Assembly (NCBI GenBank): GCA_051880335.1
Contig: JBJENT010000073.1
Span: 1-19,338 of the forward strand
Direction: 5' to 3'
From: 1XD8-76 sp051880335
Lineage (GTDB): Bacteria; Bacillota; Clostridia; Lachnospirales; Lachnospiraceae
Length of the DNA: 19,338 nucleotides
How positions within the stretch are numbered: the first letter of the stretch is position 1; each line of letters begins with the position of its first letter. Positions 1 to 6,872 of this stretch are shown piece by piece. Both the position numbers and the translations under genes were made by a program. The notes below the pieces were generated by a model. That model saw nothing but the letters and a program-made list of their open reading frames with translations, was not told where the DNA came from and did no database searches.

Positions 1-373
1 CATCCATTTTTTCCCTGATTTTTTCCAGTTCCTCTTTCAGTTCAAAGGAGGTGATAGGTTTCAAAATATAGTCAATCACTTCATATTTCAGGGCACTTTT
101 TGCATAGTCAAAATCATCATACCCGCTGAGAATCACCACTTTGATCTCCGGATGCTTTTCATGGATGTAAGATGCCAGCCCAATGCCATCCATAATCGGC
201 ATACAGATATCCGTCAGAACAAGATCCGGCAGTTTCTCCTCCACCATTTCTATGGCCTGCTTTCCATTTTCCGCTGCTCCTACCAGGGTAAACCCGGCTT
301 CTTCCCAGGGGGTGTTGCGGCTGATCGATTGTCTGGTTAAAATTTCATCATCAACAAATAATACCTTGTACAT
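1..373 (-). CDS. Response regulator, YesN-like receiver domain (3' end beyond window)
   Basis: The 124 visible residues form a complete CheY-type receiver domain, the signal-input half of a two-component transcription factor in the cytoplasm. Visible landmarks are the acidic pocket VDDE (residues 7-10), the phospho-acceptor Asp55 in LTDICMP, Ser83 in ILSGYDD and Lys105 in ILKPI. The spacing and the phrases SGYDDFDYAK and YILKP are typical of the YesN/AraC-output subfamily common in gut Firmicutes, where the cognate histidine kinase is often adjacent and the target is often a sugar transporter. The C-terminal output domain runs off the left edge, so AraC-type output is inferred. The start is the ATG at 371-373, preceded on the minus strand by GGAG seven bases upstream. 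It is separated from the fucose operon by a terminator and is probably a separate transcription unit. Confidence 0.9.
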   Translation of the reverse strand, partial: MYKVLFVDDEILTRQSISRNTPWEEAGFTLVGAAENGKQAIEMVEEKLPDLVLTDICMPIMDGIGLASYIHEKHPEIKVVILSGYDDFDYAKSALKYEVIDYILKPITSFELKEELEKIREKMD

Positions 374-421
374 TTAAGTTCTCCATCTGCATGTTTCTGT
401 GTTCTCATTCTGTATTACAGA

Positions 422-449
422 ATCATTTGTTTCTTCATAAGCGTGTCAA
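422..449 (-). promoter_or_regulatory. Candidate sigma-A promoter for the response regulator
   Basis: On the minus strand a perfect TTGACA (444-449) is followed after 16 bases by AATGAT (422-427; four of six matches to TATAAT). Transcription would begin near 415, giving a leader of about 40 bases before the start codon. The weak -10 and 16-base spacing keep confidence modest. A second -10-like TATACT lies further upstream, near position 490, but lacks a good -35. Confidence 0.35.
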
Positions 450-516
450 AAACAAATGTCGCCTGCTTCCTGCACGCATATAAATAGTATACACTATAAA
501 GGGTGTCATCGGCGAC

Positions 517-562
517 ATAAAAATACCGAATGAATAACATTTCCGGCTATTCATTCGGTATA
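517..562 (-). terminator. Rho-independent terminator of the fucose operon
   Basis: A perfect 14-bp inverted repeat (523-536 with 548-561) encloses an 11-base loop. Read on the minus strand it is followed by five T residues. It lies about 45 bases beyond the kinase stop codon, where the operon should end. The stem is AT-rich, so read-through into the response regulator on the same strand is possible. Confidence 0.7.
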
Positions 563-605
563 ATAGTTTGTTTATTTCTATGCCTTCCAGATTCTTGTAT
601 GGCGA

Positions 606-2090
606 TTACTTCTTCGCTTTCTGAATCACATCCAGATAGGTCTGGTATGCAGCTTCCCAAGCCTCAGCATCCTGTGGCTGATATTCTGCAATCGGCTCTG
701 AATTTGCAATGACTTTTCTGGCTTCATTGATATCTTTGATTTCTCCGGATACCATCAGCTGCAGTGCGATATTGCCATATACAGTAGCTTCGATCGGACC
801 GGCGGATACTTCGCGTTTACATGCATTGGATGTTAACTGGCAAAGCATCTTACTCTGGATACCACCACCTACCATGTAAATCTTGTCATAGTTTTTACCG
901 GTACATTCTTCAATCTTTTCAATGGTATTTCTGTATTTCATAGCCAGTGACTGGTTGATACAACGTACGATCTCACCCACTGTCTGAGGTACATACTGTC
1001 CGGTCTGTTCGCAGTATTCGCGAATTCTTCTTGGCATATTTCCGGATGGATTGAATCTGGGATCATCCACATCTACAAAGCATTTCAGGCCTTCTGCTTC
1101 AGAAGCCATCTTTTCCAGTTCACCAAAGCTGTATTCTTTTCCTTCACGGATCCACTGACGTCTGCTCTCCTGAATCATCCAAAGACCGATGATGTTTTTC
1201 AGGAAGGAAATCTTTCCGCCATAACCGGATTCATTTGTAATATCCAGTTTGGAAGATGTTTCATTGATCAATGGCTCATCCAATTCTGTACCAAATAAAG
1301 ACCATGTTCCACAGCTCATAAAGATGAAATCTTTTTCCTGGGTAGGCACAGCAATCAGAGCACTCTGGGTATCATGTCCTGCTACTGCGATCACATCGAT
1401 GTCACCTTCCAGACCAAGTTCTTCTTTGATGGCGTCTGTAACCTTACCGGCTTTTGTACCGCAGGGAACGATCTTTGGAAGGATGTGTTTCGGAATACCC
1501 ATAGCATCCAGAATCTCTTCAGACCACTGTCCTGTTCTGGCATCCATCAGCTGTGTAGTAGAAGCGATAGACAGTTCTGCATTCATTTCTCCTGTCAGGA
1601 AATATGCAAAAAGGTCCGGAGTCAGAAGAATTTTATCTACTTTTTCCAGTACTTCCGGACGATCCTGAACAAGTGCCAAAAGCTGGAATAATGTGTTAAA
1701 TTCATTAAACTGAAGGCCTGTGATTTTATAAATCTCTTCACGTGGCATCAGTTCAAAGCTTTTTTCAATACGGCCAACTGTTCTGGCATCTCTGTAATGA
1801 ATAGGAGTTTCTACCAGCATACCTCTTTTATCCAGCATACCAAAATCAACACCCCAGGTATCGATACCGATACTGTCAAAACCACCTGCCAGTTTTGCTT
1901 TCACCATACCCTGTTTCATTTCAAAAAACAGTCTTAATGTATCCCAGTACATGGTATTCCCAATCATAACCGGGTCGTTGGAAAAACGATGAACTTCTTC
2001 CAAAGTGATCTTTTCGCCATCATAGGTACCAATGATTGCTCTACCGGAAGATGCACCGTAGTCAAATGCCAATACACGTTTTTTGCTCAT
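606..2090 (-). CDS. fucK: RhaB-family FGGY sugar kinase, probable L-fuculokinase
   Basis: This is a 494-residue FGGY-family carbohydrate kinase that aligns by eye along its whole length with E. coli rhamnulokinase RhaB. Shared landmarks are the N-terminal phosphate loop DYGASSGR (10-17), GIDTWGVDFG (75-84), the catalytic base Asp240 in VAGHDTQSA, SCGTWSLFG (259-267) and a late GGGIQ nucleotide-binding loop. Because it sits directly downstream of L-fucose isomerase, it most likely phosphorylates L-fuculose to L-fuculose-1-phosphate in the cytoplasm. The symbol reflects that context; by sequence alone rhaB would be chosen, and activity on rhamnulose cannot be excluded. The start is the ATG at 2088-2090 (MSKKRV), with AAGGAG ten bases upstream. 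An in-frame extension to 2171 adds 27 unconserved residues and is rejected. The gap to fucI is 81 bases, consistent with one transcript. Confidence 0.9.
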   Translation of the reverse strand: MSKKRVLAFDYGASSGRAIIGTYDGEKITLEEVHRFSNDPVMIGNTMYWDTLRLFFEMKQGMVKAKLAGGFDSIGIDTWGVDFGMLDKRGMLVETPIHYRDARTVGRIEKSFELMPREEIYKITGLQFNEFNTLFQLLALVQDRPEVLEKVDKILLTPDLFAYFLTGEMNAELSIASTTQLMDARTGQWSEEILDAMGIPKHILPKIVPCGTKAGKVTDAIKEELGLEGDIDVIAVAGHDTQSALIAVPTQEKDFIFMSCGTWSLFGTELDEPLINETSSKLDITNESGYGGKISFLKNIIGLWMIQESRRQWIREGKEYSFGELEKMASEAEGLKCFVDVDDPRFNPSGNMPRRIREYCEQTGQYVPQTVGEIVRCINQSLAMKYRNTIEKIEECTGKNYDKIYMVGGGIQSKMLCQLTSNACKREVSAGPIEATVYGNIALQLMVSGEIKDINEARKVIANSEPIAEYQPQDAEAWEAAYQTYLDVIQKAKK

Positions 2091-2171
2091 ATATCTTTTT
2101 CTCCTTCTCAAGACTAAAATTTGGGAAGCAGGCAAGACCTGCTCCCCAAACATTTCACTCTTCTTGCGCAA

Positions 2172-3977
2172 TTAGCGAGTTCTCTTATACATAGGACCAT
2201 ATGCAGCACATGCTCTGTAATCTGCACCTTCTTTATCCATACCGAATGCATTCCAAGCTGCCGGTCTGTAGATATCTTTTTCAGGTACGTTGTGCATACA
2301 TACAGGAATTCTAAGAATAGAAGCAAGTGTAATCAGGTCAGCACCGATGTGACCATAAGAGATTGCACCGTGGTTAGCTCCCCAGTTATTCATAACAGAG
2401 TAAGCATCTTCAAAAGCACCACCTGCTTTTCCATCTACTCTTGGTGTAAACCATGTACATGGCCATGTGTAGTCTGTTCTCTTCCAAAGTGTATCAGAAA
2501 CTTTTTCAGGAAGTGCTACTGTCCAGCCTTCAACGATCTGAAGTACAGGGCCAAGACCTTTTACAAGGTTTAATCTGATCATAGTTGCAGGCATTTCTGT
2601 CTTTGTTTCAAATCTGGAGGAGAATCCGCCGCCTCTGAAGTAACCATAATCAGCTGAACACCATTCTGTAGCATCCATCATAGCTTTGATATCGTCTTCT
2701 GTTACATTGAACCATTCTTTCATGACCGGTTTACCATCTTCTGTACATACGCCGGAAGCATCCAGACAGCAGGCACCGGAGTTGATCAGGTGGATGATAC
2801 CGTTAGCATCTTTTGCATGACCTTCGATGTCATAACCTGTTACTCTCTTAATAGATTCACCGTTCCAGCAGGTACGAACGTCTGCGAACATCTGAGCTCT
2901 ATTGGTAAGCAGTTCCATGAACAGCATGGAGATACCATTTAATGTATCGTTCTCTGTAGCAAGTACCATTGGTTCTCTTGCGCCAGTCCAGTCGAAGGAT
3001 GTATTCATGATAGCTTCTGTAAAGTCAGCGTTTGGTTTGTAGTCTGTCCACTGTCTCTGTCCCTGGAAACCACCAACGATTGCGTTGTGTCCAACAGCTT
3101 CTTCTTCACAACCTTCCGGAAGATTTGGATTACCCTGATACAGGTCTTTCACGATTACGGACATCTTAGCGATGAATTCCCAATCTTTTTCTTTCTTTTC
3201 ATCAGAACCCTTAACGAAATCTGGGTTCTTATCAAGACCTTCTTTGCAGTTTTCTTTAATCCATTTCAGGCATGCCTGATATTCTTCTTCATTGTAGATA
3301 TGTTCATCGATTCTTCTGAGGATTTCAACTTCATCAACAGATTCAACACGGAGTCCAAGATATTCTTCCATGAATGCCTGATCGATGATGGAACCGCCGA
3401 TACCCATACACTGAGAACCGATCTGAAGGTAAGATTTACCTTTCATAGTAGCTGCTGCAACTGCTGCACGAGCAAAACGAAGCAGTTTTTCCTTTACGTC
3501 AGCAGGAATTTCCATATCAGTAGCTTCTTTTACATCTTTACCATAGATACCGAAAGCCGGAAGACCTTTCTGTGCATGTGTAGCAAGTACGGATGCCAGA
3601 TAAACAGCACCTGGTCTTTCTGTAGCGTTCATACCCCAAACAGCTTTGATTGTGTCAGGATCCATATCCATTGTTTCGGAACCATAGCACCAGCAAGGAG
3701 TAACTGTGATTGTAATGGCAACGCCTTCTTTTTTGAATTTTTCAGCACATGCTGCAGATTCAGCAACACGTCCGATTGTTGTATCAGCGATAACAACCTT
3801 AACAGGTTCACCGTTTGAATATTTGATATTTTCTTGTAATAATTTAGCAGCTGATTTAGCCATACCCATTGTCTGATCTTCAAGGGATTCTCTTACTTTC
3901 AGTGGTCCACGACGACCATCGATAGTCGGTCTGATACCAATTGCTGGGTATTCGCCTACAAATCTGTTCTTTGCCAT
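2172..3977 (-). CDS. fucI: L-fucose isomerase
   Basis: This 601-residue cytoplasmic enzyme interconverts L-fucose and L-fuculose (and usually D-arabinose/D-ribulose), the first step of fucose catabolism; it is a Mn2+-dependent hexameric aldose-ketose isomerase. It is collinear with E. coli FucI (591 residues), from IGIRPTIDGRR (13-23) through TPCWCYGSETMDMDP (93-107) and FQGQRQWTD (304-312) to a C-terminal GPMYKR. The metal and active-site residues of the family are recognisable: Glu342 in ATEND, Asp366 in FADVRT and the histidine of NWGANHG (536). All are intact and the length is normal. The start ATG at 3975-3977 has GGAGG ten bases upstream. It is the first gene of the operon and is transcribed divergently from an AraC-family gene, the expected regulator. 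No fuculose-phosphate aldolase gene is in the window. Confidence 0.97.
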   Translation of the reverse strand: MAKNRFVGEYPAIGIRPTIDGRRGPLKVRESLEDQTMGMAKSAAKLLQENIKYSNGEPVKVVIADTTIGRVAESAACAEKFKKEGVAITITVTPCWCYGSETMDMDPDTIKAVWGMNATERPGAVYLASVLATHAQKGLPAFGIYGKDVKEATDMEIPADVKEKLLRFARAAVAAATMKGKSYLQIGSQCMGIGGSIIDQAFMEEYLGLRVESVDEVEILRRIDEHIYNEEEYQACLKWIKENCKEGLDKNPDFVKGSDEKKEKDWEFIAKMSVIVKDLYQGNPNLPEGCEEEAVGHNAIVGGFQGQRQWTDYKPNADFTEAIMNTSFDWTGAREPMVLATENDTLNGISMLFMELLTNRAQMFADVRTCWNGESIKRVTGYDIEGHAKDANGIIHLINSGACCLDASGVCTEDGKPVMKEWFNVTEDDIKAMMDATEWCSADYGYFRGGGFSSRFETKTEMPATMIRLNLVKGLGPVLQIVEGWTVALPEKVSDTLWKRTDYTWPCTWFTPRVDGKAGGAFEDAYSVMNNWGANHGAISYGHIGADLITLASILRIPVCMHNVPEKDIYRPAAWNAFGMDKEGADYRACAAYGPMYKRTR

Positions 3978-4019
3978 GATACATTTACCTCCACTATAAA
4001 AATAATATTTTTCTGCTTT

Positions 4020-4041
4020 GCCGGGGATATTCTGCCCCAGC
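4020..4041 (-). promoter_or_regulatory. Leader hairpin in the fucI 5' untranslated region
   Basis: GCCGGGG (4020-4026) and CCCCAGC (4035-4041) form a seven-pair stem including one G-U pair around an eight-base loop, standing out in AT-rich sequence. It would lie just after the predicted transcription start and about 43 bases before the start codon. There is no adjacent T-run, so it is not a classic terminator; mRNA stabilisation or processing is possible. Confidence 0.35.
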
Positions 4042-4051
4042 GATTAGGTTA

Positions 4052-4080
4052 ATTATACAATATTCTCAGGCAATAGGTAA
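4052..4080 (-). promoter_or_regulatory. Candidate fucI operon promoter
   Basis: On the minus strand a perfect TATAAT (4052-4057) lies 17 bases from a poor -35 box, TTACCT (4075-4080; three of six). A consensus -10 with a weak -35 is the usual form of an activator-dependent promoter, and the left half of the candidate operator (4101-4112) lies just upstream of it. Transcription would start near 4045. Confidence 0.5.
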
Positions 4081-4100
4081 GCACTTTTATATTATTATAT

Positions 4101-4344
4101 AGACATTTTTTGTGGTTTTTGTAGACCAGATGAAAACCTTAGGGTATAATTACCATAAATCTTGGTTTTTTGCCTGTTTTTATATGCATTTTTTATTTAA
4201 CCCGCCGAATTCAAGGACGAATCAAACATTTTCTCTTATTATTTTGTTGGAAAAATACATCCTTTCCCATTTAAAATAATTTGTTTTATCGGTTTTGTCC
4301 TTTGATTTCAGAGAAAATAAACTGTTTTGTAGCAAAAAATGTCT
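4101..4344. promoter_or_regulatory. Candidate AraC-type operator: inverted half-sites 220 bp apart
   Basis: AGACATTTTTTG at 4101-4112 recurs as its exact reverse complement at 4333-4344, with weaker similarity into the AT-rich flank (an outward A-T-A triplet after one mismatch). One copy sits about 20 bases upstream of the predicted fucI -35 box and the other about 65 bases upstream of the regulator's start codon, each in the same orientation relative to its gene. This symmetry suits a divergent AraC-family regulator. Binding is inferred; T-runs make part of the match cheap in AT-rich DNA. Confidence 0.4.
4122..4150 (+). promoter_or_regulatory. Candidate promoter for the AraC-family regulator
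   Basis: TAGACC (4122-4127; four of six) and a perfect TATAAT (4145-4150) are separated by 17 bases on the plus strand. It would give a leader of roughly 250 bases. A closer but weaker alternative is TATTAT at 4346-4351, which overlaps the right-hand operator half-site and lacks a good -35. Confidence 0.35.
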
Positions 4345-4410
4345 GTATTATTTATGTTGTTTGTAATGTTTATGATGGCTGGAATATCAGTTCAGAAATG
4401 AGGTTATGCT

Positions 4411-5325
4411 ATGAGAGCGTTTCATGAGGTTCGAAATTATACATCAGATTTTATGGTATGGCATAAAGAATATGAGAATATCAGTTTCATTGCACACTGG
4501 CATCGGGAGATTGAGCTGTTATATATCAAAAAAGGTTCTATCAAAATGCAGGTCACCAATCATTCCTTTACCGCAAAGGAAGGTGATCTGGTCATTTGCG
4601 ATACCGGCGATATTCATTACAGCAATTCCTACAGTAAAGGTTCTGTGCTGGATTTTATCATTTTCGACACAGGTCTGATCAGCAACCACTACCAGTATCA
4701 CTATTTTTCCAAGCCGGTCCTTACTGCAAAAGAGATGCAGGAAAGCGGTCTGGACAGCCTTCTGCTTACTTTGGAAAAGACTATTGATGAGGAGCTTTCC
4801 GGTCGTAAAGAGTATTATCAGGAACTGGTACGCGCTGCACTCCATGATTTCTGGTTCCGGCTTTTACGGGTCATGCCGGTAAACCAGGAGCCCGGACAGA
4901 TGCAGAACCGTCGCATTTCCATGCTCTCTGATTTTCAGAATCTTCTTTCTTATATGGAAGATCATGCAGACAGCAGCATCACTCTGGAAAAAGCGGCGGA
5001 AATGATGCACTTTTCTCCCAGCCATTTTTCAAAAGTGTTTAAACAGCTAATCGGCATCGGGTTTGTAAAATACCTCAATATCATCCGCATTACACAGGCA
5101 TCGGAGCTGCTGATCCATTCGGATTCTACCATCACCCAGATAGCGTACAGCTGCGGATTCCAGAATGTCCGGACATTCCACCGGGTATTCAAGGAAATCA
5201 CCGGTATGACCCCGACCGAATATATTTCGATACCGGAAAATCATACCCACAACTTTACCTATTACAAATCCAGTTCCAATATCATGGCCTATGCGGAGAA
5301 GGATCCGCTTACGATTGTGAAATAA
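4411..5325 (+). CDS. AraC-family transcriptional regulator, probable fucose-operon activator
   Basis: This 304-residue cytoplasmic regulator has the standard two-part AraC/XylS layout. Residues about 10-100 form a cupin-like sensor domain (HWHREIELLYIKKGS, then KEGDLVICDTGDIHYSN), as in sugar-responsive members. Residues about 170-272 form the paired helix-turn-helix DNA-binding domain, with the first motif around ITLEKAAEMMHFSPSHFSKVF and the second ending in the family signature IAYSCGFQNVRTFHRVFKEITGMTPTEY. The tail of about 30 residues beyond it is unremarkable. The ATG at 4411 is preceded by GAGG (4400-4403). Divergent orientation from fucI implies that it controls fucose use, probably activating in response to fucose or fuculose; the ligand is inferred from position only. 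Confidence 0.92.
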   Translation: MRAFHEVRNYTSDFMVWHKEYENISFIAHWHREIELLYIKKGSIKMQVTNHSFTAKEGDLVICDTGDIHYSNSYSKGSVLDFIIFDTGLISNHYQYHYFSKPVLTAKEMQESGLDSLLLTLEKTIDEELSGRKEYYQELVRAALHDFWFRLLRVMPVNQEPGQMQNRRISMLSDFQNLLSYMEDHADSSITLEKAAEMMHFSPSHFSKVFKQLIGIGFVKYLNIIRITQASELLIHSDSTITQIAYSCGFQNVRTFHRVFKEITGMTPTEYISIPENHTHNFTYYKSSSNIMAYAEKDPLTIVK

Positions 5326-5332
5326 GGGGTTG

Positions 5333-5358
5333 TTTTATAACATTCTTTTATAACATTC
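5333..5358. repeat. Tandem duplication of a 13-bp unit
   Basis: TTTTATAACATTC occurs twice head to tail (5333-5345, 5346-5358) and is followed by another TTTT, just after the AraC-family stop codon. It may be a simple slippage product; no hairpin terminator for the regulator gene is evident here. Confidence 0.8.
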
Positions 5359-5382
5359 TTTTCCAACATACGCCTTTCCCGA

Positions 5383-5411
5383 TTGTAAAGCGGACAGATT
5401 CATGTTATTCT
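5383..5411 (+). promoter_or_regulatory. Candidate promoter of the XRE-family gene
   Basis: TTGTAA (5383-5388) and TATTCT (5406-5411) are 17 bases apart, each four of six against consensus. The predicted start near 5418 leaves a leader of about 45 bases to the start codon. Confidence 0.35.
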
Positions 5412-5463
5412 ATATGCAGTACCAATACAACTATTAACCATACTATTCAAACGAGGTGACACC

Positions 5464-5886
5464 ATGACACTAATCTATCAAAACATAAAATACCTTCGTG
5501 AAAAACAGAACATGTCTCAGGGAGAACTGGCTGATTTATGTGGTTATACCAATCGTTCTTCCATTACCAGAATCGAAAAAGGACAGGTTGATCTCCAGTA
5601 CTCTAAAATCGGTATCTTCGCAAAAGCACTGGGAACCACACCAATCGAGCTGATGTATGTGGATTTAAGTGCCGGCGAGGTAAGTTCCAATGCCCGGATT
5701 TCTGCATATCTTGACCTTTTTAAAAGCTTCAAATCCAAAGAAAGCTTTGATGCAATGGATAAAAAATCCCAGAAAAAATATGCGGATCTCACTTCCACAT
5801 ATCTTGGATTAAATGAGAAAGGTAAAAATGAGCTGGTTCATCATGCAGAACTGCTTGATAAGATTCCGGAGTTACACGAAGCATAA
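5464..5886 (+). CDS. Small XRE-family helix-turn-helix regulator
   Basis: This 140-residue cytoplasmic DNA-binding protein has a Cro/CI-type helix-turn-helix in residues 6-62: IKYLREKQNMSQGELADLCG, then SSITRIEKGQ, and a closing helix ALGTTPIELMYVD. The C-terminal 75 residues are lysine-rich and helical (KSFKSKESFDAMDKKSQKKY) with no recognised domain, as in many phage- or element-derived repressors. The ATG at 5464 follows GAGGTGA closely. It is convergent with the next gene and the two end at a shared hairpin. Its target is unknown; autoregulation is usual in the family. It could be a core regulator or the residue of a mobile element; the accessory neighbours favour the second. Confidence 0.88.
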   Translation: MTLIYQNIKYLREKQNMSQGELADLCGYTNRSSITRIEKGQVDLQYSKIGIFAKALGTTPIELMYVDLSAGEVSSNARISAYLDLFKSFKSKESFDAMDKKSQKKYADLTSTYLGLNEKGKNELVHHAELLDKIPELHEA

Positions 5887-5951
5887 AAAATCGGCTATTT
5901 GCCGGAGGCTTAATGCTATCTGGCGATATAAGATATAATAAGAAAGCATAA

Positions 5952-6011
5952 CCCCCACCTGTTTCCTACTGGCTCAGATGCCTGAATACGTAGGAATCGG
6001 TGGGGATTTTA
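5952..6011 (+). terminator. Long hairpin terminator between convergent genes
   Basis: CCCCACC (5953-5959) pairs with GGTGGGG (5999-6005) and, after a small internal loop, TTCCTAC (5963-5969) pairs with GTAGGAA (5990-5996), leaving a 20-base loop. On the plus strand the stem is followed by ATTTTATT, so it most likely ends the XRE transcript. The 3' arm lies within the last codons of the minus-strand gene, so the structure is partly coding. Confidence 0.5.
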
Positions 6012-6681
6012 TTCCTATCATAGCAATCCCCTTTGCTTTCCCACCATTTATCCGACTCAGCAATTCTTTGATTGAGTCACAAGGCCCAATGACCCTTCCA
6101 TCACAATATACATTATGGCCCGTATACTGCTGCTTTTCTTTGGAAATATGAATGGTATGCACTTCCCCTCGGATATCGTTTCTGTCATTATACATGGTCA
6201 GGATCAGACTTTTGTAGCGTCTGGCCACGTCCTCAAACAGCGTTTCATCGGTCACAAACTCTGTCTGAAACCCGTGCTTTTCCAAAAAATCTCTGGTTGC
6301 TTTAGGTGCTGTCCCAAATTTGCCGGAGAGGACCATTCCGTCCTTTTCGAACTCAGCAATCATCTGCGCCAAAGACATGATATGCTTGTCCATCAGACTG
6401 TAGATGGCATTATAGGTTGCAAATATTTCACACCCTGAATACTGCATTGTGGTTTTGCCAAACAACATATCTCTATAACTGTTTTGGTTCTCTATATATC
6501 CACCGCATCTTTTTATCTCATCCAAATGAGTCGCAAAAGCCTCCTCATTTCCTGCAATATGGGCCGAATAGTTTCTGTGGAAAAGCTTCTGAAGCTTACG
6601 CAACAGTTCAAAGGCTTTTACAACGGTTTTGTTTTTGATATGCCTTGGAATAAAGGCATAGATCCTTTCTGAAAGTTTCAT
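5974..6681 (-). CDS. Putative papain-fold (peptidase C39-like) protein of unknown role
   Basis: This 235-residue protein is not firmly recognised. Two features suggest a papain-like/C39-type cysteine peptidase fold: a nucleophile-like Cys in YSGCEIFATYNA (Cys84 from the ATG start) and a downstream VHTIHIS, whose His175 or His178 would be the base, followed by GHNVYCDG. Between them FGTAPKATRDFLEKHGFQTEF resembles the conserved Gly-Thr-x-Pro segment of C39 domains. The basic N-terminus (KLSERIYAFIPRHIKNKTVVK) is neither a signal peptide nor a clear membrane helix, so a cytoplasmic location is likely. The ATG at 6679-6681 is preferred; a TTG two codons upstream is possible, and neither has a strong ribosome binding site. 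No peptide-exporter ABC domain is present, unlike bacteriocin-type C39 proteins. Substrate and role are unknown. Confidence 0.6.
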   Translation of the reverse strand: MKLSERIYAFIPRHIKNKTVVKAFELLRKLQKLFHRNYSAHIAGNEEAFATHLDEIKRCGGYIENQNSYRDMLFGKTTMQYSGCEIFATYNAIYSLMDKHIMSLAQMIAEFEKDGMVLSGKFGTAPKATRDFLEKHGFQTEFVTDETLFEDVARRYKSLILTMYNDRNDIRGEVHTIHISKEKQQYTGHNVYCDGRVIGPCDSIKELLSRINGGKAKGIAMIGIKSPPIPTYSGI

Positions 6682-6872
6682 GATCAATTTTACAATTCTT
6701 TCTATTCTGTTATTTTCTTATCATCCGGTATTGGTATGTTATTGGCAGCACAAAAAAGCTTTTAATACTTTGATTCTTGCATCCGAAATCTCCCCATTGA
6801 TATCGATGTTTTTATTATTATCAATTCAGGATTCTGAATCCTACCGACTACGGACATCACACACAAGAATGA

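Larger units (their letters stand above)
3978..4410. other. Divergent control region between fucI and the AraC-family regulator
   Basis: This 433-bp, very AT-rich stretch has no coding capacity. It holds the outward promoters of the two divergent genes, a GC-rich leader hairpin next to fucI, and a widely spaced inverted repeat that may bind the AraC-type regulator. These are listed separately. The unusually long spacing for two divergent promoters fits looping or multi-site control. No convincing catabolite-response element was found by eye; one CCG-centred stretch near 4290 matches the cre consensus only loosely. Confidence 0.6.

Noticed and set aside
2091..2171. N-terminal extension of the kinase to an upstream ATG
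   Set aside because: The extra 27 residues do not resemble the family, while the ATG at 2088-2090 has a good Shine-Dalgarno and starts exactly at the conserved N-terminus.
3087..3818. Long plus-strand open frame of 243 residues antisense to fucI
   Set aside because: The product is Phe/Cys/Ser-rich low-quality sequence typical of an antisense shadow, without a ribosome binding site, lying wholly inside the well-conserved fucI.
3978..4410. Catabolite-response element in the fucose control region
   Set aside because: Only a loose CCG-centred resemblance near 4290, with mismatches at key positions.
6828..6842. Six-base-pair hairpin AGGATT-CTG-AATCCT after the ORF6N gene as terminator
   Set aside because: The stem is short and no T-run follows on the minus strand, so it is not supported as a terminator.
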